Both the position numbers and the translations under genes were made by a program. The notes under the pieces were generated by a model. That model was not told where the DNA came from. It worked only from the letters and a program-made list of their open reading frames with translations, and ran no database searches. A stretch of DNA of 64,000 nucleotides, from positions 2,666,001 to 2,730,000 of the forward strand of contig OZ253558.1 in the NCBI GenBank assembly GCA_965262745.1, in the 5' to 3' direction. Every line of letters begins with the position of its first letter. Positions within the stretch are counted from its first letter, which is position 1. The DNA comes from JAJECS01 sp965262745 (GTDB taxonomy: Bacteria > Chloroflexota > UBA11872). Positions 10,155 to 18,410 of this stretch are shown one piece after another.

Positions 10155-10735
10155 CGCTCGCAAAGATCGTGAAGTCCAACTCGCACGTCGAGTACGTGGC
10201 GCAGGTCATGCGCCCGGGTGAGGTGGACGAAGCACCCGCGCCCGCCGACTACGCCTTCGGCACCTTTGTCGCCATTCCGCGTGCGTCCGGGGATGTCGCC
10301 GTCGGCGTCGTCTTCGATACCACGCTCGTCAATCCCGAGTTCGGCGCGCTTGGCCCGCGCTTGACCAGCAGTGCTGAGCTGCAAACGCTGGCCCCGGACC
10401 AGCTGCCGGAGACCGCGACCTTGATTGGCGTGCTGCTCGTGGGGACGCGGTCGGCTGGCGGCGAGGTGACGCAGGGCGTGGTTGCGCATGCCCTCAGCGT
10501 GGGGGACGCGGTCCACCGGCTGGATGACGCCGAGTTCGAGGCGTTTCACAACGCCGCCGCCGGCCTGCGGGCGGCCTACTTGCCGCTGCTGCTGGCCCAC
10601 GGGCATCCGCTGACATCCGAGCTTGCCCTGGCGATCACCGGGCGGTTGGTCCATGAATTCCCGGAGCACGGCGGCGCGGTGGCCGTGCTGCGCGACTCCA
10701 TCGCCTGGCGGACGCGCATCGAGGCGGCGGGATGA
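10151..10735 (+). CDS. Unrecognised protein between nurA and herA, HAS-barrel-like
   Basis: I do not recognise a named family for this 194-residue protein. It overlaps nurA and herA by 4 nt on each side, so its product is expected in stoichiometric company with the resection machinery. Its N-terminal half contains FGTFVAIP...GDVAVGVVFDT, which resembles the HAS-barrel of the HerA protein itself (IGEFVAYE...SVLGRVD at about 33-54 of the neighbour). The rest is helical and Ala/Leu-rich, with no catalytic signature. A plausible role is an accessory barrel that docks NurA to the HerA ring. That is inference from position and weak resemblance. Confidence 0.65.
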   Translation: MTLAKIVKSNSHVEYVAQVMRPGEVDEAPAPADYAFGTFVAIPRASGDVAVGVVFDTTLVNPEFGALGPRLTSSAELQTLAPDQLPETATLIGVLLVGTRSAGGEVTQGVVAHALSVGDAVHRLDDAEFEAFHNAAAGLRAAYLPLLLAHGHPLTSELALAITGRLVHEFPEHGGAVAVLRDSIAWRTRIEAAG

Positions 10736-12417
10736 GCGGCGCCGTGCCGGTTGGCACCACCAAGGGGCCGGGGGCGTCCCCGCATAGCTACACCATGGTC
10801 GCTCCGGACCCCGACGATCAGTTGAAGATCGGCGAGTTCGTGGCGTACGAGGCGCGGGTCGATGGGCAGGAGCAATCCGTGCTCGGGCGCGTTGACGCGC
10901 GCCGCCCGCTCAAGCTCTATCCCGACGCCTTCATGGCCGACCCGCGGGTCCCGCCCAGCCAGGTGGCCGGCCTGGTCGGCTTCGATCACGCGACGCCGGA
11001 GCTCTACGAGCTCGACGTCGCCGTCCTGGGCTACTTCGACAAGTTGCTTGGGTTCGTGAATCCGCGGGTTGTGCCCCGTGCCGGACGCCCGGTCCATTTG
11101 GTCCCGGACGGCGATCTGGCGCAGGCCCTCTCGCGGCTTCCGCACGGCGAGCCCGGCGCGGCGCATGTCGGCAGTCTGCTCACGCGCGCCGCCGGTCGCG
11201 TACCCATCACGCTCGACGTGAACGAGATCGCCAGCACGCATCTGGCCATCATTGCGGGCACGGGCGCCGGCAAGAGCTATCTCGCCGGCGTGATCGTCGA
11301 GGAGCTCATGCGACCGGCGGTCGGGGCCGCGGTGGTGATCATCGACCCCCACGGGGAGTACGGGACGCTTGAGGAGATCGCCAACGACCCTGCCTTCCGC
11401 GATGACGGCTACCGCGCGCGGACGCGGGTCGTGCGTCCCGAGCAAATCAAGATCCGGCGCGACTTCCTGCACCCCAGCGACATCTATCAGCTCGTCGGGT
11501 CGACGCACGGCCTGTCCGGGCCGCAGCGCGAGGTCCTGCGGCTGGCGCTGCGAGCGGTTGGCATCGACCGCGGTCGTGATTGGACGTATCGGCAGCTGAC
11601 GGACGCGGTGAACGGCGTGGAGCTGAGTGGCGGTGCGCGCAACGCCGACGACGAAGGCTCCGACTACGCGCTCGTCAAGCGGGCCCTGCTCTGGCGCCTG
11701 AACGCCACGCTCGGCCGCCAGGACGGCATCTTCGACGACTATCAGCACACGTCGCTGCAGGAGCTCATCCAGCCCGGGCAGTGCACCGTCGTGCAGCTCA
11801 ACGAGGTGCCGCGGGAGGAGCAGCAGATCATTGCCGCCACGCTGCTGCGCCGCTCATTCGACGGCCGCGTCGGTACCGCCAAGCAGCGCATCGGCGCCGA
11901 CGATGAGCAGTACCTCCCGGCGCCGGTGTTCACGCTCATCGAGGAGGCCCACCACTTCGCGCCGGCCGGCGAGGAAGTGCCCACCACCAACCTGCTCAAG
12001 CAGATTCTGGCCGAGGGCCGGAAGTTCGGCTTTGCCGTCGGGTTGATCTCGCAGCGGCCCGGCAAGCTCGACCAGGACGTGCTGAGTCAATGCATGACGC
12101 AATGCATCCTGCGGGTGGTGAATCCCGTCGACCAACAGGCCATCGCCGGCGCCGTGGAGAGCGCTGGGCGCGAGTTGTTGGCCGAGCTCCCGGCCCTCAG
12201 CAAAGGGCAGGCGATCGTGGCGGGGGCGGCGGTGAATACGACGGTGCTGTGCCGTGTGCGCCAGCGGCTCACGCCCCACGGCGGCGAGTCGCCCGATGTA
12301 GTGGACGCGTGGCGGCGGGCGCGGTCACAATTGCCACGCGTCGATCGCTCGCTCGAGGCGGCTGACCCGGAGTCCGCGCTCACGCCCGAGGAGCGGTTGT
12401 TCGGCCCGATACAGTAA
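10732..12417 (+). CDS. herA: HerA-family hexameric DNA translocase
   Basis: This is a FtsK/HerA-superfamily ATPase that pumps DNA and activates NurA. An N-terminal HAS-barrel occupies about residues 25-110. Walker A GTGAGKSY is at 176-183, followed by the family hallmark DPHGEY at 205-210. Walker B appears as LIEEAHHF, and the sensor region as ISQRPGKLD. The 561-residue length fits HerA. The start at 10732 overlaps the upstream stop by 4 nt. It closes the mre11-rad50-nurA-X-herA operon. The following glycosyltransferase belongs to another function and starts about 135 nt later. Confidence 0.93.
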   Translation: MSGAVPVGTTKGPGASPHSYTMVAPDPDDQLKIGEFVAYEARVDGQEQSVLGRVDARRPLKLYPDAFMADPRVPPSQVAGLVGFDHATPELYELDVAVLGYFDKLLGFVNPRVVPRAGRPVHLVPDGDLAQALSRLPHGEPGAAHVGSLLTRAAGRVPITLDVNEIASTHLAIIAGTGAGKSYLAGVIVEELMRPAVGAAVVIIDPHGEYGTLEEIANDPAFRDDGYRARTRVVRPEQIKIRRDFLHPSDIYQLVGSTHGLSGPQREVLRLALRAVGIDRGRDWTYRQLTDAVNGVELSGGARNADDEGSDYALVKRALLWRLNATLGRQDGIFDDYQHTSLQELIQPGQCTVVQLNEVPREEQQIIAATLLRRSFDGRVGTAKQRIGADDEQYLPAPVFTLIEEAHHFAPAGEEVPTTNLLKQILAEGRKFGFAVGLISQRPGKLDQDVLSQCMTQCILRVVNPVDQQAIAGAVESAGRELLAELPALSKGQAIVAGAAVNTTVLCRVRQRLTPHGGESPDVVDAWRRARSQLPRVDRSLEAADPESALTPEERLFGPIQ

Positions 12418-12552
12418 TCGCAGCCGCGCGGGTTGTCCGCACCGCGTGGGTGGGGGCTCACCGCGCGGCGCCTCGAGACGATGTCCCATGACCATTGTTG
12501 TCGTTCTACCTGCCGCTCAGAACCTTGGGCGCGTCATCCCGGCGTTTCCCTA

Positions 12553-13299
12553 GTGCCGCATCTGGCCCTCGTCATCCCGGCGTACAACGAGGTGCAGCGG
12601 CTAGGAGGCACGTTGGACGCCGTCACCGCCTACATCGCGCAGGCACGCATCGACGCCGTCGTGATCGTCGTGGATGACGGCAGCACCGACGCCACGGCCG
12701 ATGTCGCCGTTGCCCACGCCGTGTCGGACTGCCCCGTGGACGTCATCACCCTGCCGGGGCAGCGGGGCAAGGGCGCGGCTGTCCGCGCGGGCGTGCTGGC
12801 GGCGGATGCGGACGTGATCGGGTTCGTGGATGCGGACCTATCCACGCCGCTCGATGAGTTGCCGCGGGTGCTGGAGGCCTTCGAGCAGGGATACGAAGTC
12901 GTGATCGGCTCACGCGCGATGCCCCGGAGTCGGCTGCTCCGAGCCCGATCGCTGGGCCGGCGGGTCGGAGCTTGGGTATTCCGCGGGGTCTCGCCCGTCA
13001 TTGCCGGGCTCCACGGAATCCCGGATAGCCAATGCGGGTTTAAGTTCTTCAGTCGGGACGCGGCCAAGGACCTGTTCGGAGTAACCGTGATCGAGCGCTG
13101 GGTGTTCGATGTCGAGGTGCTGCGGCTCGCCGTGCACCGGGGATACCGCGTGGCGCAAATCCCGGTTACGTGGCGCGAGAATCGTTCCGACTCGCGCCTG
13201 CGACCTCCGCTGGTTACGTATGGCGTGTTGCGAGACCTGGTGCGCATACGCCTCCGGTTCGCGCGCGGCACGTATGGGGTGGCCGGCCGTGCCGCCTAA
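12553..13299 (+). CDS. GT2 glycosyltransferase, dolichyl-phosphate-glucose-synthase-like
   Basis: This is a GT-A fold glycosyltransferase expected to transfer a sugar to a polyprenyl phosphate. The nucleotide-binding strand LVIPAYNE is followed by VVDDGSTDAT, the metal-binding DADLSTP, and a C-terminal QCGFKFF...ERWVFDVEVL block typical of Alg5/DPG-synthase relatives. I choose GTG 12553, which places the first beta strand at residues 4-9 and gives 248 residues. An in-frame ATG at 12481 would add a Cys/His-rich leader without family resemblance. No C-terminal membrane segments are seen. A sugar nucleotidyltransferase lies 2.3 kb downstream. Confidence 0.85.
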   Translation: MPHLALVIPAYNEVQRLGGTLDAVTAYIAQARIDAVVIVVDDGSTDATADVAVAHAVSDCPVDVITLPGQRGKGAAVRAGVLAADADVIGFVDADLSTPLDELPRVLEAFEQGYEVVIGSRAMPRSRLLRARSLGRRVGAWVFRGVSPVIAGLHGIPDSQCGFKFFSRDAAKDLFGVTVIERWVFDVEVLRLAVHRGYRVAQIPVTWRENRSDSRLRPPLVTYGVLRDLVRIRLRFARGTYGVAGRAA

Positions 13300-13601
13300 G
13301 TCGACCCTGTCCGACCCACTACCGGATCCTGGATAGCTGCCCAAGCCCTTGCTCGCCGTGCGTACACTGATCGGCCCGTCCCTGCGCGTGCGTTCCGGAT
13401 GCCGTTCACGCGCGCACCGGTAGGAGGTCGCGCGTGGTGAGGCGGATGATGAGAATCCCGGGTGGAGCCCGACGCTCCTGGAAGCGCATCGTGGCTTGGG
13501 ATTCGCAGGCAGGCGCCGCGCAAGCCTTCGCGCCGGGCGTGCGAAGGCGCTAGACGTGCGCATGCTGTTCGAGCCACCCGTCCGACCGGAGCGGGCCTTC
13601 C
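13300..13601. other. Intergenic region between glycosyltransferase and DedA genes
   Basis: No gene is supported here. The only structure seen is a hairpin with 8-bp arms (13524-13531 and 13541-13548, GCCTTCGC/GCGAAGGC) without a T-run, so it is not a clear terminator. A promoter for the downstream gene was not recognised. Confidence 0.3.
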
Positions 13602-14240
13602 ATGGCTGACGGATTCGATGCCTTCCGTGAGGCCCTGTCGGCGTTCCTGGAGGCCAACCAGTTCCTGGGGCTGGCCCTCTACGTGGGCATCGAAGAGGTC
13701 GGCGTGCCCTTCCCGGTGCCCGCCGACACGCTCATCGTGCTCATGGGCTACCAGGTGTCCCGCGGCGAGGCGAACCCGCTGCTCGTGCTGGCCGTCACCG
13801 TCGGGTCGGCCACGCTCGGGGCGGCTATCCAGTACTGGCTGGGACGCTACTTCGGCACGCGGTTGATCAACCGGTTCCGCGGCGTCTTTCGCCTCAGCCA
13901 CGAACGCCAGCGGCGTGTTGAAGTCTGGGTCCGCCGCCACCAAGTGTGGACGGTGATCTTGCTGCGGCTGGTCCCAGGATTTCGCGTCATCTTGACGCTG
14001 GTGTGCGGCGTGTCGCGCGTTGACTTCCGGCTGTTCGTGCCTTCGGTCGCCATCTCCGCAACCATCTGGGCCTCGGTGTTCATGAGCCTGGGGTGGGCGC
14101 TCGGTGACGAGTACGAGATGCTCGTCGTGGCGATCGAGGACAACGTCGGCATCGGGATCAGCATCGCGGTGGTCGTCGGCGCGGTGCTCCTGGCCATTGG
14201 CCTGTTCCGGATTCGGCGGGGCATCGTCCGACGCGCCTGA
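13602..14240 (+). CDS. DedA-family (VTT/SNARE-associated) membrane protein
   Basis: This is a polytopic inner-membrane protein of the DedA family, members of which act in polyprenyl-phosphate or phospholipid recycling and proton-dependent homeostasis. The 212-residue length is typical. The N-terminal re-entrant motif E-E-V-G-V-P-F-P-V-P-A-D, the Gly-rich membrane segment, and the conserved RLVPGFR...CGVSRV block (about residues 125-145) are all present. A final hydrophobic helix at about 183-203 precedes an Arg-rich cytoplasmic tail. The proximity of an Alg5-like glycosyltransferase fits a lipid-carrier role, but the genes are 302 nt apart and may not be co-transcribed. Confidence 0.85.
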   Translation: MADGFDAFREALSAFLEANQFLGLALYVGIEEVGVPFPVPADTLIVLMGYQVSRGEANPLLVLAVTVGSATLGAAIQYWLGRYFGTRLINRFRGVFRLSHERQRRVEVWVRRHQVWTVILLRLVPGFRVILTLVCGVSRVDFRLFVPSVAISATIWASVFMSLGWALGDEYEMLVVAIEDNVGIGISIAVVVGAVLLAIGLFRIRRGIVRRA

Positions 14241-14280
14241 CGTCGGGCCACGCCGAATCCGCCGCCCGACGGTCCGCCTG

Positions 14281-14682
14281 TTACGACCCCTCGCGTGCCC
14301 CCGGATGTGCCCGTGCGGCTGCTCGCTTGACGAGACTGGTCCACGAAGACGTGCCCTGGCCGCGCCAATCGAGGTCGTCCTGCAGCTTCATGAGCCGGTC
14401 GACACGCCCCAGGCGCTCCGCGCGCTCATAGATCCGCAGCCAGACGCAGGGCATCGACGGGTCGGTTTCGCACATGCCGTGCATATCCGTGCCGCCGCAT
14501 GGCCCGTCGCGCAGTCCCTTCGGACAGGCCATCGGGCAGATGAAGGCCGTGTCCTGCAGGATGCAATGCCCGCACATCTGGCAACCGAACAGCGGGCGCT
14601 TGACCGCGCGCTCCACCAGGGTCAGCGCCTCCGTCGGGGCATTGCGGACGGCGCGCTTGATTACCGTAGATGTGATTGACAT
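14281..14682 (-). CDS. Free-standing methylenetetrahydrofolate reductase C-terminal (MTHFR_C) domain
   Basis: This is a 133-residue Cys-rich protein matching the C-terminal domain found on, or next to, some methylenetetrahydrofolate reductases (MetV-like). Eight cysteines lie in the pattern C-x2-C-x2-C ... C-x3-C ... C ... C ... C, with the characteristic CPKGLRDGPCGG motif, so it probably binds Zn or an Fe-S cluster. No metF is encoded in the window, so its catalytic partner must lie elsewhere. The ATG at 14682 is chosen over an upstream TTG that would add ten residues. The function is inferred from the domain only. Confidence 0.75.
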   Translation of the reverse strand: MSITSTVIKRAVRNAPTEALTLVERAVKRPLFGCQMCGHCILQDTAFICPMACPKGLRDGPCGGTDMHGMCETDPSMPCVWLRIYERAERLGRVDRLMKLQDDLDWRGQGTSSWTSLVKRAAARAHPGAREGS

Positions 14683-14778
14683 GGATGCAGTGCCGGGGCG
14701 GGCCGTCCACAATTATAGAGGCCGACGCCGCAACCGCCGCACAGGGATCGGCACGGGACCTGAGCCAAGCCCGCTTCG

Positions 14779-14803
14779 GTCATTTCGAGCGCCGCGAGAA
14801 ATC
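14779..14803. repeat. GTCATTTC-type short palindromic repeat
   Basis: A GTCATTTCGAGC half is followed by GAGAAATCC with a short inner stem. It matches the family copies at 3570 and, with a different arm sequence, 23232 and 38770. It lies between two minus-strand genes. Confidence 0.5.
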
Positions 14804-14829
14804 CGGATCGCTCATCACCCGCCGAGCCT

Positions 14830-15423
14830 CTACGGCGATGGCCGCGGAGTCGGCGGCGTCGTCTGGCGTTCGGGAATCGTGAGCAGCCGGCCCACAAATA
14901 GCTGCGATGGGTCGGCGATGTCGTTGATCTCGGCGAGATCGTCGACGTTCACCCCGAGCTCTTGCGCAATGGCGAACAGCGTGTCGTCAGCCTTCACGAT
15001 GTATTGCTCGCCGTCGGGTTCCGGTGCCGGTGGCGGTGTCACTCGCTCGTCGGGCTGGGGCAACTCCAGCTTTTGCCCGGCAAAGATGTTGTTCGGATCC
15101 AGGATGCCGTTCTTTGCGGCGAGATCCTCGATGGTGACACTGAAGCGCTCCGCGATGAGCTGCAGCGTGTCGCCGGTCTGCACGGTGTAGGTCTGCGGCA
15201 ACGGCGTGGGCGTGGGAGTTGGGGCGGGGCTAGGTGTGGGCGTCGGTGATGGCAGCGGCGGCACCGACGCGCCGGGGGATGCCGCGGCCGTGGGCGACTC
15301 GTCGCCGAAACCTGGCAGGCTCTCGGACGCCTGGGTGACCAGCACCACCGCCACGACGGCGAGAATGGCGAGGCCCAGGGCTCCGAAGATCAACTCACGG
15401 CGTGCATCGGTCACGCGCGCCAC
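14830..15423 (-). CDS. Membrane-anchored protein with two LysM domains
   Basis: This is a 197-residue envelope protein. A hydrophobic segment at about 12-30 anchors it, preceded by positively charged residues (inside-positive). A Pro/Thr/Ser-rich stalk at about 43-75 follows, then two LysM repeats, at about 79-123 (YTVQTGDTLQLIAERF) and 138-182 (YIVKADDTLFAIAQEL). LysM binds GlcNAc-containing glycans, so it probably decorates or binds the cell wall or a surface polysaccharide. No catalytic domain is fused. A paralogue with one LysM lies at 62538-62957. Confidence 0.88.
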   Translation of the reverse strand: MARVTDARRELIFGALGLAILAVVAVVLVTQASESLPGFGDESPTAAASPGASVPPLPSPTPTPSPAPTPTPTPLPQTYTVQTGDTLQLIAERFSVTIEDLAAKNGILDPNNIFAGQKLELPQPDERVTPPPAPEPDGEQYIVKADDTLFAIAQELGVNVDDLAEINDIADPSQLFVGRLLTIPERQTTPPTPRPSP

Positions 15424-15551
15424 TCTCCCGGCTGGCGGCTCACCCCCGAAGCCGACCCGCAGCGGAATGTCGGCGAGGAGCCTCGCTCGCGGTGTCGCAG
15501 AGTATAACGGCGGGCGGGCTCGGCCTTCCGGCCGACGCTATGATCGGGGGC

Positions 15552-16289
15552 ATGCAAGCACTGATCCTCGCTGCGGGCTGGGCCACGCGCATGGGTGATC
15601 TCGCCCGTGCCAAACCCAAGCACCTGCTGCCGATTGGCACGCGCTGCAGCCTGGACTTTGTGGTGGAGCGGCTTGCCGCCATCCCCGATATGCAGCAGAT
15701 CCACGTGATCACGCACGCCGTCTTCTTTCCCCAATTCGTCGACTGGGCAGCGACGCATGATCTCGCCCCGCGCCTGACCCTGCACAACGATCAGACCACC
15801 GACGAAGCGACCAAGCTGGGATCGATCGGCGACATCAAGTATTTCTTGGACACCGCAGACCCCGACGACGATCTCATCATCGTGCTCGGCGACAACGTGT
15901 TCGACTTCGACCTGCGGCCGCTGGCGGCCCGGGCCGTCAGTGACATTGTGATTGGGCTGTACGACGTCGAGTCTCTTGAGCTGGCGTCGCGCTACGGCAT
16001 CGTCGAGTTGGATGAGCATGGTCGAATCGTCTCGTTCGTCGAAAAGCCGTCCTCGCCCCGTTCGACGCTGGCCGCAACCGGCATTTACGGCCTGCCGCGC
16101 GCGAACCTAGCCGACTTCGACGCCTATCTGGACGACGGCGGCAGTCCCGACAAGTTCGGGTCGGCCATGGAGTGGCTGCACACCCGGCGCCGGGTGATCG
16201 GCCAGGTCTTCGAGGGGCGCTGGTTCGACATCGGAAGCCCCGACGAATACGAGCGCGTCAAACGCGAGTTCGGCGGCGAATCGGTCTGA
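15552..16289 (+). CDS. Sugar-phosphate nucleotidyltransferase (RmlA/GlmU-like)
   Basis: This enzyme activates a sugar 1-phosphate with an NTP. The N-terminal signature is LILAAGWATRMGDLARAKPK, a variant of the usual GxGTRxxPxTxxxPK loop. GDNVF supplies the metal-binding Asp, and EKP and WFDIGSPDEY complete the sugar-binding region. I use ATG 15552, which directly precedes the first beta strand and follows a GGGGG Shine-Dalgarno; this gives 245 residues, close to the glucose-1-phosphate thymidylyltransferase core without a C-terminal hexapeptide domain. The sugar and base cannot be told from sequence alone. Confidence 0.87.
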   Translation: MQALILAAGWATRMGDLARAKPKHLLPIGTRCSLDFVVERLAAIPDMQQIHVITHAVFFPQFVDWAATHDLAPRLTLHNDQTTDEATKLGSIGDIKYFLDTADPDDDLIIVLGDNVFDFDLRPLAARAVSDIVIGLYDVESLELASRYGIVELDEHGRIVSFVEKPSSPRSTLAATGIYGLPRANLADFDAYLDDGGSPDKFGSAMEWLHTRRRVIGQVFEGRWFDIGSPDEYERVKREFGGESV

Positions 16290-16381
16290 GTATCTCGCGG
16301 CAGGGTCGGTCTAGGTGTGCTTTAGGCGAACTCTCGAAGTAGCCGTGACGCTATAGGTCCGTGTCTACCCTCAACATCACC

Positions 16382-18124
16382 TCAACCGGGGCGGTACTCG
16401 AGGAGCGACGACCGTCCGGTGATCGCGGCCACGCGCACGAGCAAGTCGTGGCCGTTCGCGTCCGTCAAGCGCAGTTCCTCCTCGGCTGGGACGAACGGGA
16501 CCGGCTGTTGCCGACCCCCGTCTATTGCGATGTTGGAAGCGTAGAGGTACGTCCTATTGCTCGTATCAAGGATTGGATTGAGGCGGCCCATGAGGCCTGG
16601 GATCTGACCTGTCGCCTCTGCGAACACGACCGAACCGCCGTCGGGCAGTGCGGCTAGTTCGATGGCGAGGGGTCGTTCCGACGGGATCCAATCCCGCTCG
16701 ACATACGCGGCGCAGCCTTCGGCGGCGGCGAACACCGTCATCGGCAGATGTACCGCGTACAGGTCAAGCCGCGCTTCTCCATGCCTGTCCGTGGACGCAC
16801 GCTTCCATGTCTTGTTTGGAAACAGCGCCAGAACGTCCGCGCCTTCAAGTGGTCGATCCTTCCGGCGAACCGTGATGACGACGGTCGCCGGCCCGGAATC
16901 GGGCTCGGCAGCCGGTATCGTGAGGCAGAGTTCCGCATCGTCGATCAGACGGAACTCCGGCTCCTTACCGGTGAGTTCTTTGGTCTCGCGGCGGATGATC
17001 GGGACGCCGTCACCACGCCGCTCCATGAAGTATTGCCTGCCTCCGGCGCCTTCGATTCCGCTGGCGTTCATCCGGCCGAGCACCGACGTCAGGACCTCAT
17101 TCCGGGTCGATTGCCGCTCGCCCATGCTCTCGATCGTGAGATTGTTCGGGAGAGCGCCTGGTGAGCGAAGTTCGAGCCGGTCGGAGAAGATCGATAGCCG
17201 GATGCGGCTTCCACTGATCGAGTAGTCGCGGTGCACGACCGCGTTCACTAGGCCCTCGAACAGCGCCCGTACGCTGTATTCGGGCAGATTCTCGCGGGCA
17301 GGAGACTTGCGCGCGCCAACCCGCATGTTGCGCGTAGCGAATGCGAGTGCCTGCCTGATTTGGCCGTTGATCGGTCCGCTGATCTCCTGCGCATCGATTT
17401 GTTCAGATGCGCGGTCGGTGCCCCGGTAACGCACGGCGGTGATGACGGCGTTGGGGAGATACTGCTCCGGGTTCTCGGTACAGGCCAATACCCCGGCCAC
17501 GGTGGCCCGGGTAGCGCCATGCTCGTCGGTTGCGAGCAGCCCGAGTTTCTCGAGTCCCAACAGGGGATCCGCCAGGCCCTCAGTGCTCAGCAGCGGCTTC
17601 CACAGCTGTTCATCGAGTGTGGCGAAACCGGTGGCGGCCACCGTCTGCTCGTCGACGCCGGTGAAGCGTGCTTGGCCTCGCCGTTGCGCCAGACGCATTC
17701 GCTCGTCGGACCCCATCGGCACCTTCGAACTGCCGACGCGAACGTAGCCCCCGCCCGGACTGTCGTGCTGGGCGTGCCCCTCAGGAATCGAGACCAGCAG
17801 AAACGATCGCTGGTCCACCTCGCTGCGATATGCCTGCACCCGAATCGCCGGCTTGATTGAATCCCTGCAAATCTCCCCGACAAGTCGTTCCAGTGCGTCG
17901 AGACGTTCTCGGGACATGCCCGGCACCTCGCCGCCGTCGGTGACGCCGAGCAGGAGCACGCCGCCGCGGGCATTGGCAAAGGCGGCGATCTCGTCGGCCC
18001 AGTCGTCACGATGGTGACCGGCCGGCTGATCGCCGCGAAATTCGACCTCCTTGAACTCCCAGCCGTTGTCTTCGCCCAAGCGCAACTGGCGCCGGATCAG
18101 CTCGTCGCTGTACGGCATCGTCAT
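16382..18124 (-). CDS. AlbA_2 (Schlafen-type) and HATPase_c_4 protein
   Basis: This protein is related to predicted transcriptional regulators/RecG-like ATP-binding proteins. The N-terminal AlbA_2 domain (about 15-130) contains WEFKEVEF and FANARGGVLLLGV. A middle domain (about 250-400) carries the HRDYSISGSRIRLSIFSDRLEL and SPGALP motifs of HATPase_c_4. The last 160 residues form a beta-rich extension I do not recognise. Such proteins often sit in defence islands, and here it neighbours an insertion sequence and mcrBC. The start at 18124 (MTMPYSDEL) is preferred to a longer form at 18175. Its molecular function is unproven. Confidence 0.8.
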   Translation of the reverse strand: MTMPYSDELIRRQLRLGEDNGWEFKEVEFRGDQPAGHHRDDWADEIAAFANARGGVLLLGVTDGGEVPGMSRERLDALERLVGEICRDSIKPAIRVQAYRSEVDQRSFLLVSIPEGHAQHDSPGGGYVRVGSSKVPMGSDERMRLAQRRGQARFTGVDEQTVAATGFATLDEQLWKPLLSTEGLADPLLGLEKLGLLATDEHGATRATVAGVLACTENPEQYLPNAVITAVRYRGTDRASEQIDAQEISGPINGQIRQALAFATRNMRVGARKSPARENLPEYSVRALFEGLVNAVVHRDYSISGSRIRLSIFSDRLELRSPGALPNNLTIESMGERQSTRNEVLTSVLGRMNASGIEGAGGRQYFMERRGDGVPIIRRETKELTGKEPEFRLIDDAELCLTIPAAEPDSGPATVVITVRRKDRPLEGADVLALFPNKTWKRASTDRHGEARLDLYAVHLPMTVFAAAEGCAAYVERDWIPSERPLAIELAALPDGGSVVFAEATGQIPGLMGRLNPILDTSNRTYLYASNIAIDGGRQQPVPFVPAEEELRLTDANGHDLLVRVAAITGRSSLLEYRPG

Positions 18125-18332
18125 CGCTTGCTCATCCGTCTTGCGATCCGCTGATCTCCCTGACCTGCTTTGCAAGCATTCAGGTTGGTTTCCGCTACCC
18201 TACCCCAGGCGCCCCTGGATTATCCGTTTCAGGCACACCGATCCAGTCCCCGGTACGAAGCGCGAGTCGGCCCTAAAACCCTGTGTCCTCGGCGCGGCGG
18301 ATGCGAGTGTCCACCGCTGAGCCTCCGCGGTG

Positions 18333-18384
18333 TGTGCAGACCGGAGACATGGTTTACGCCCGTTCGGAGACATGGTGGACACAT
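18333..18384 (+). repeat. Left terminal inverted repeat of the IS481-family element
   Basis: The 52-bp arm begins TGTGCAGACC and ends GGTGGACACAT. Compared with the right arm it differs at position 4, two positions in the second ten, and five in the third ten. The inner 22 bp are perfect. Confidence 0.88.
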
Positions 18385-18410
18385 CCCGTGGTTAGGCGGA
18401 GGACCCAGAT

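Noticed and set aside
12433..12552. N-terminal extension of the GT2 glycosyltransferase from TTG 12433 or ATG 12481
   Set aside because: The extra residues are Cys/His/Arg-rich without family resemblance, and the first beta strand follows GTG 12553 directly.
13524..13548. Hairpin considered as a terminator of the glycosyltransferase gene
   Set aside because: It lies more than 220 nt after the stop and has no T-run on either strand.
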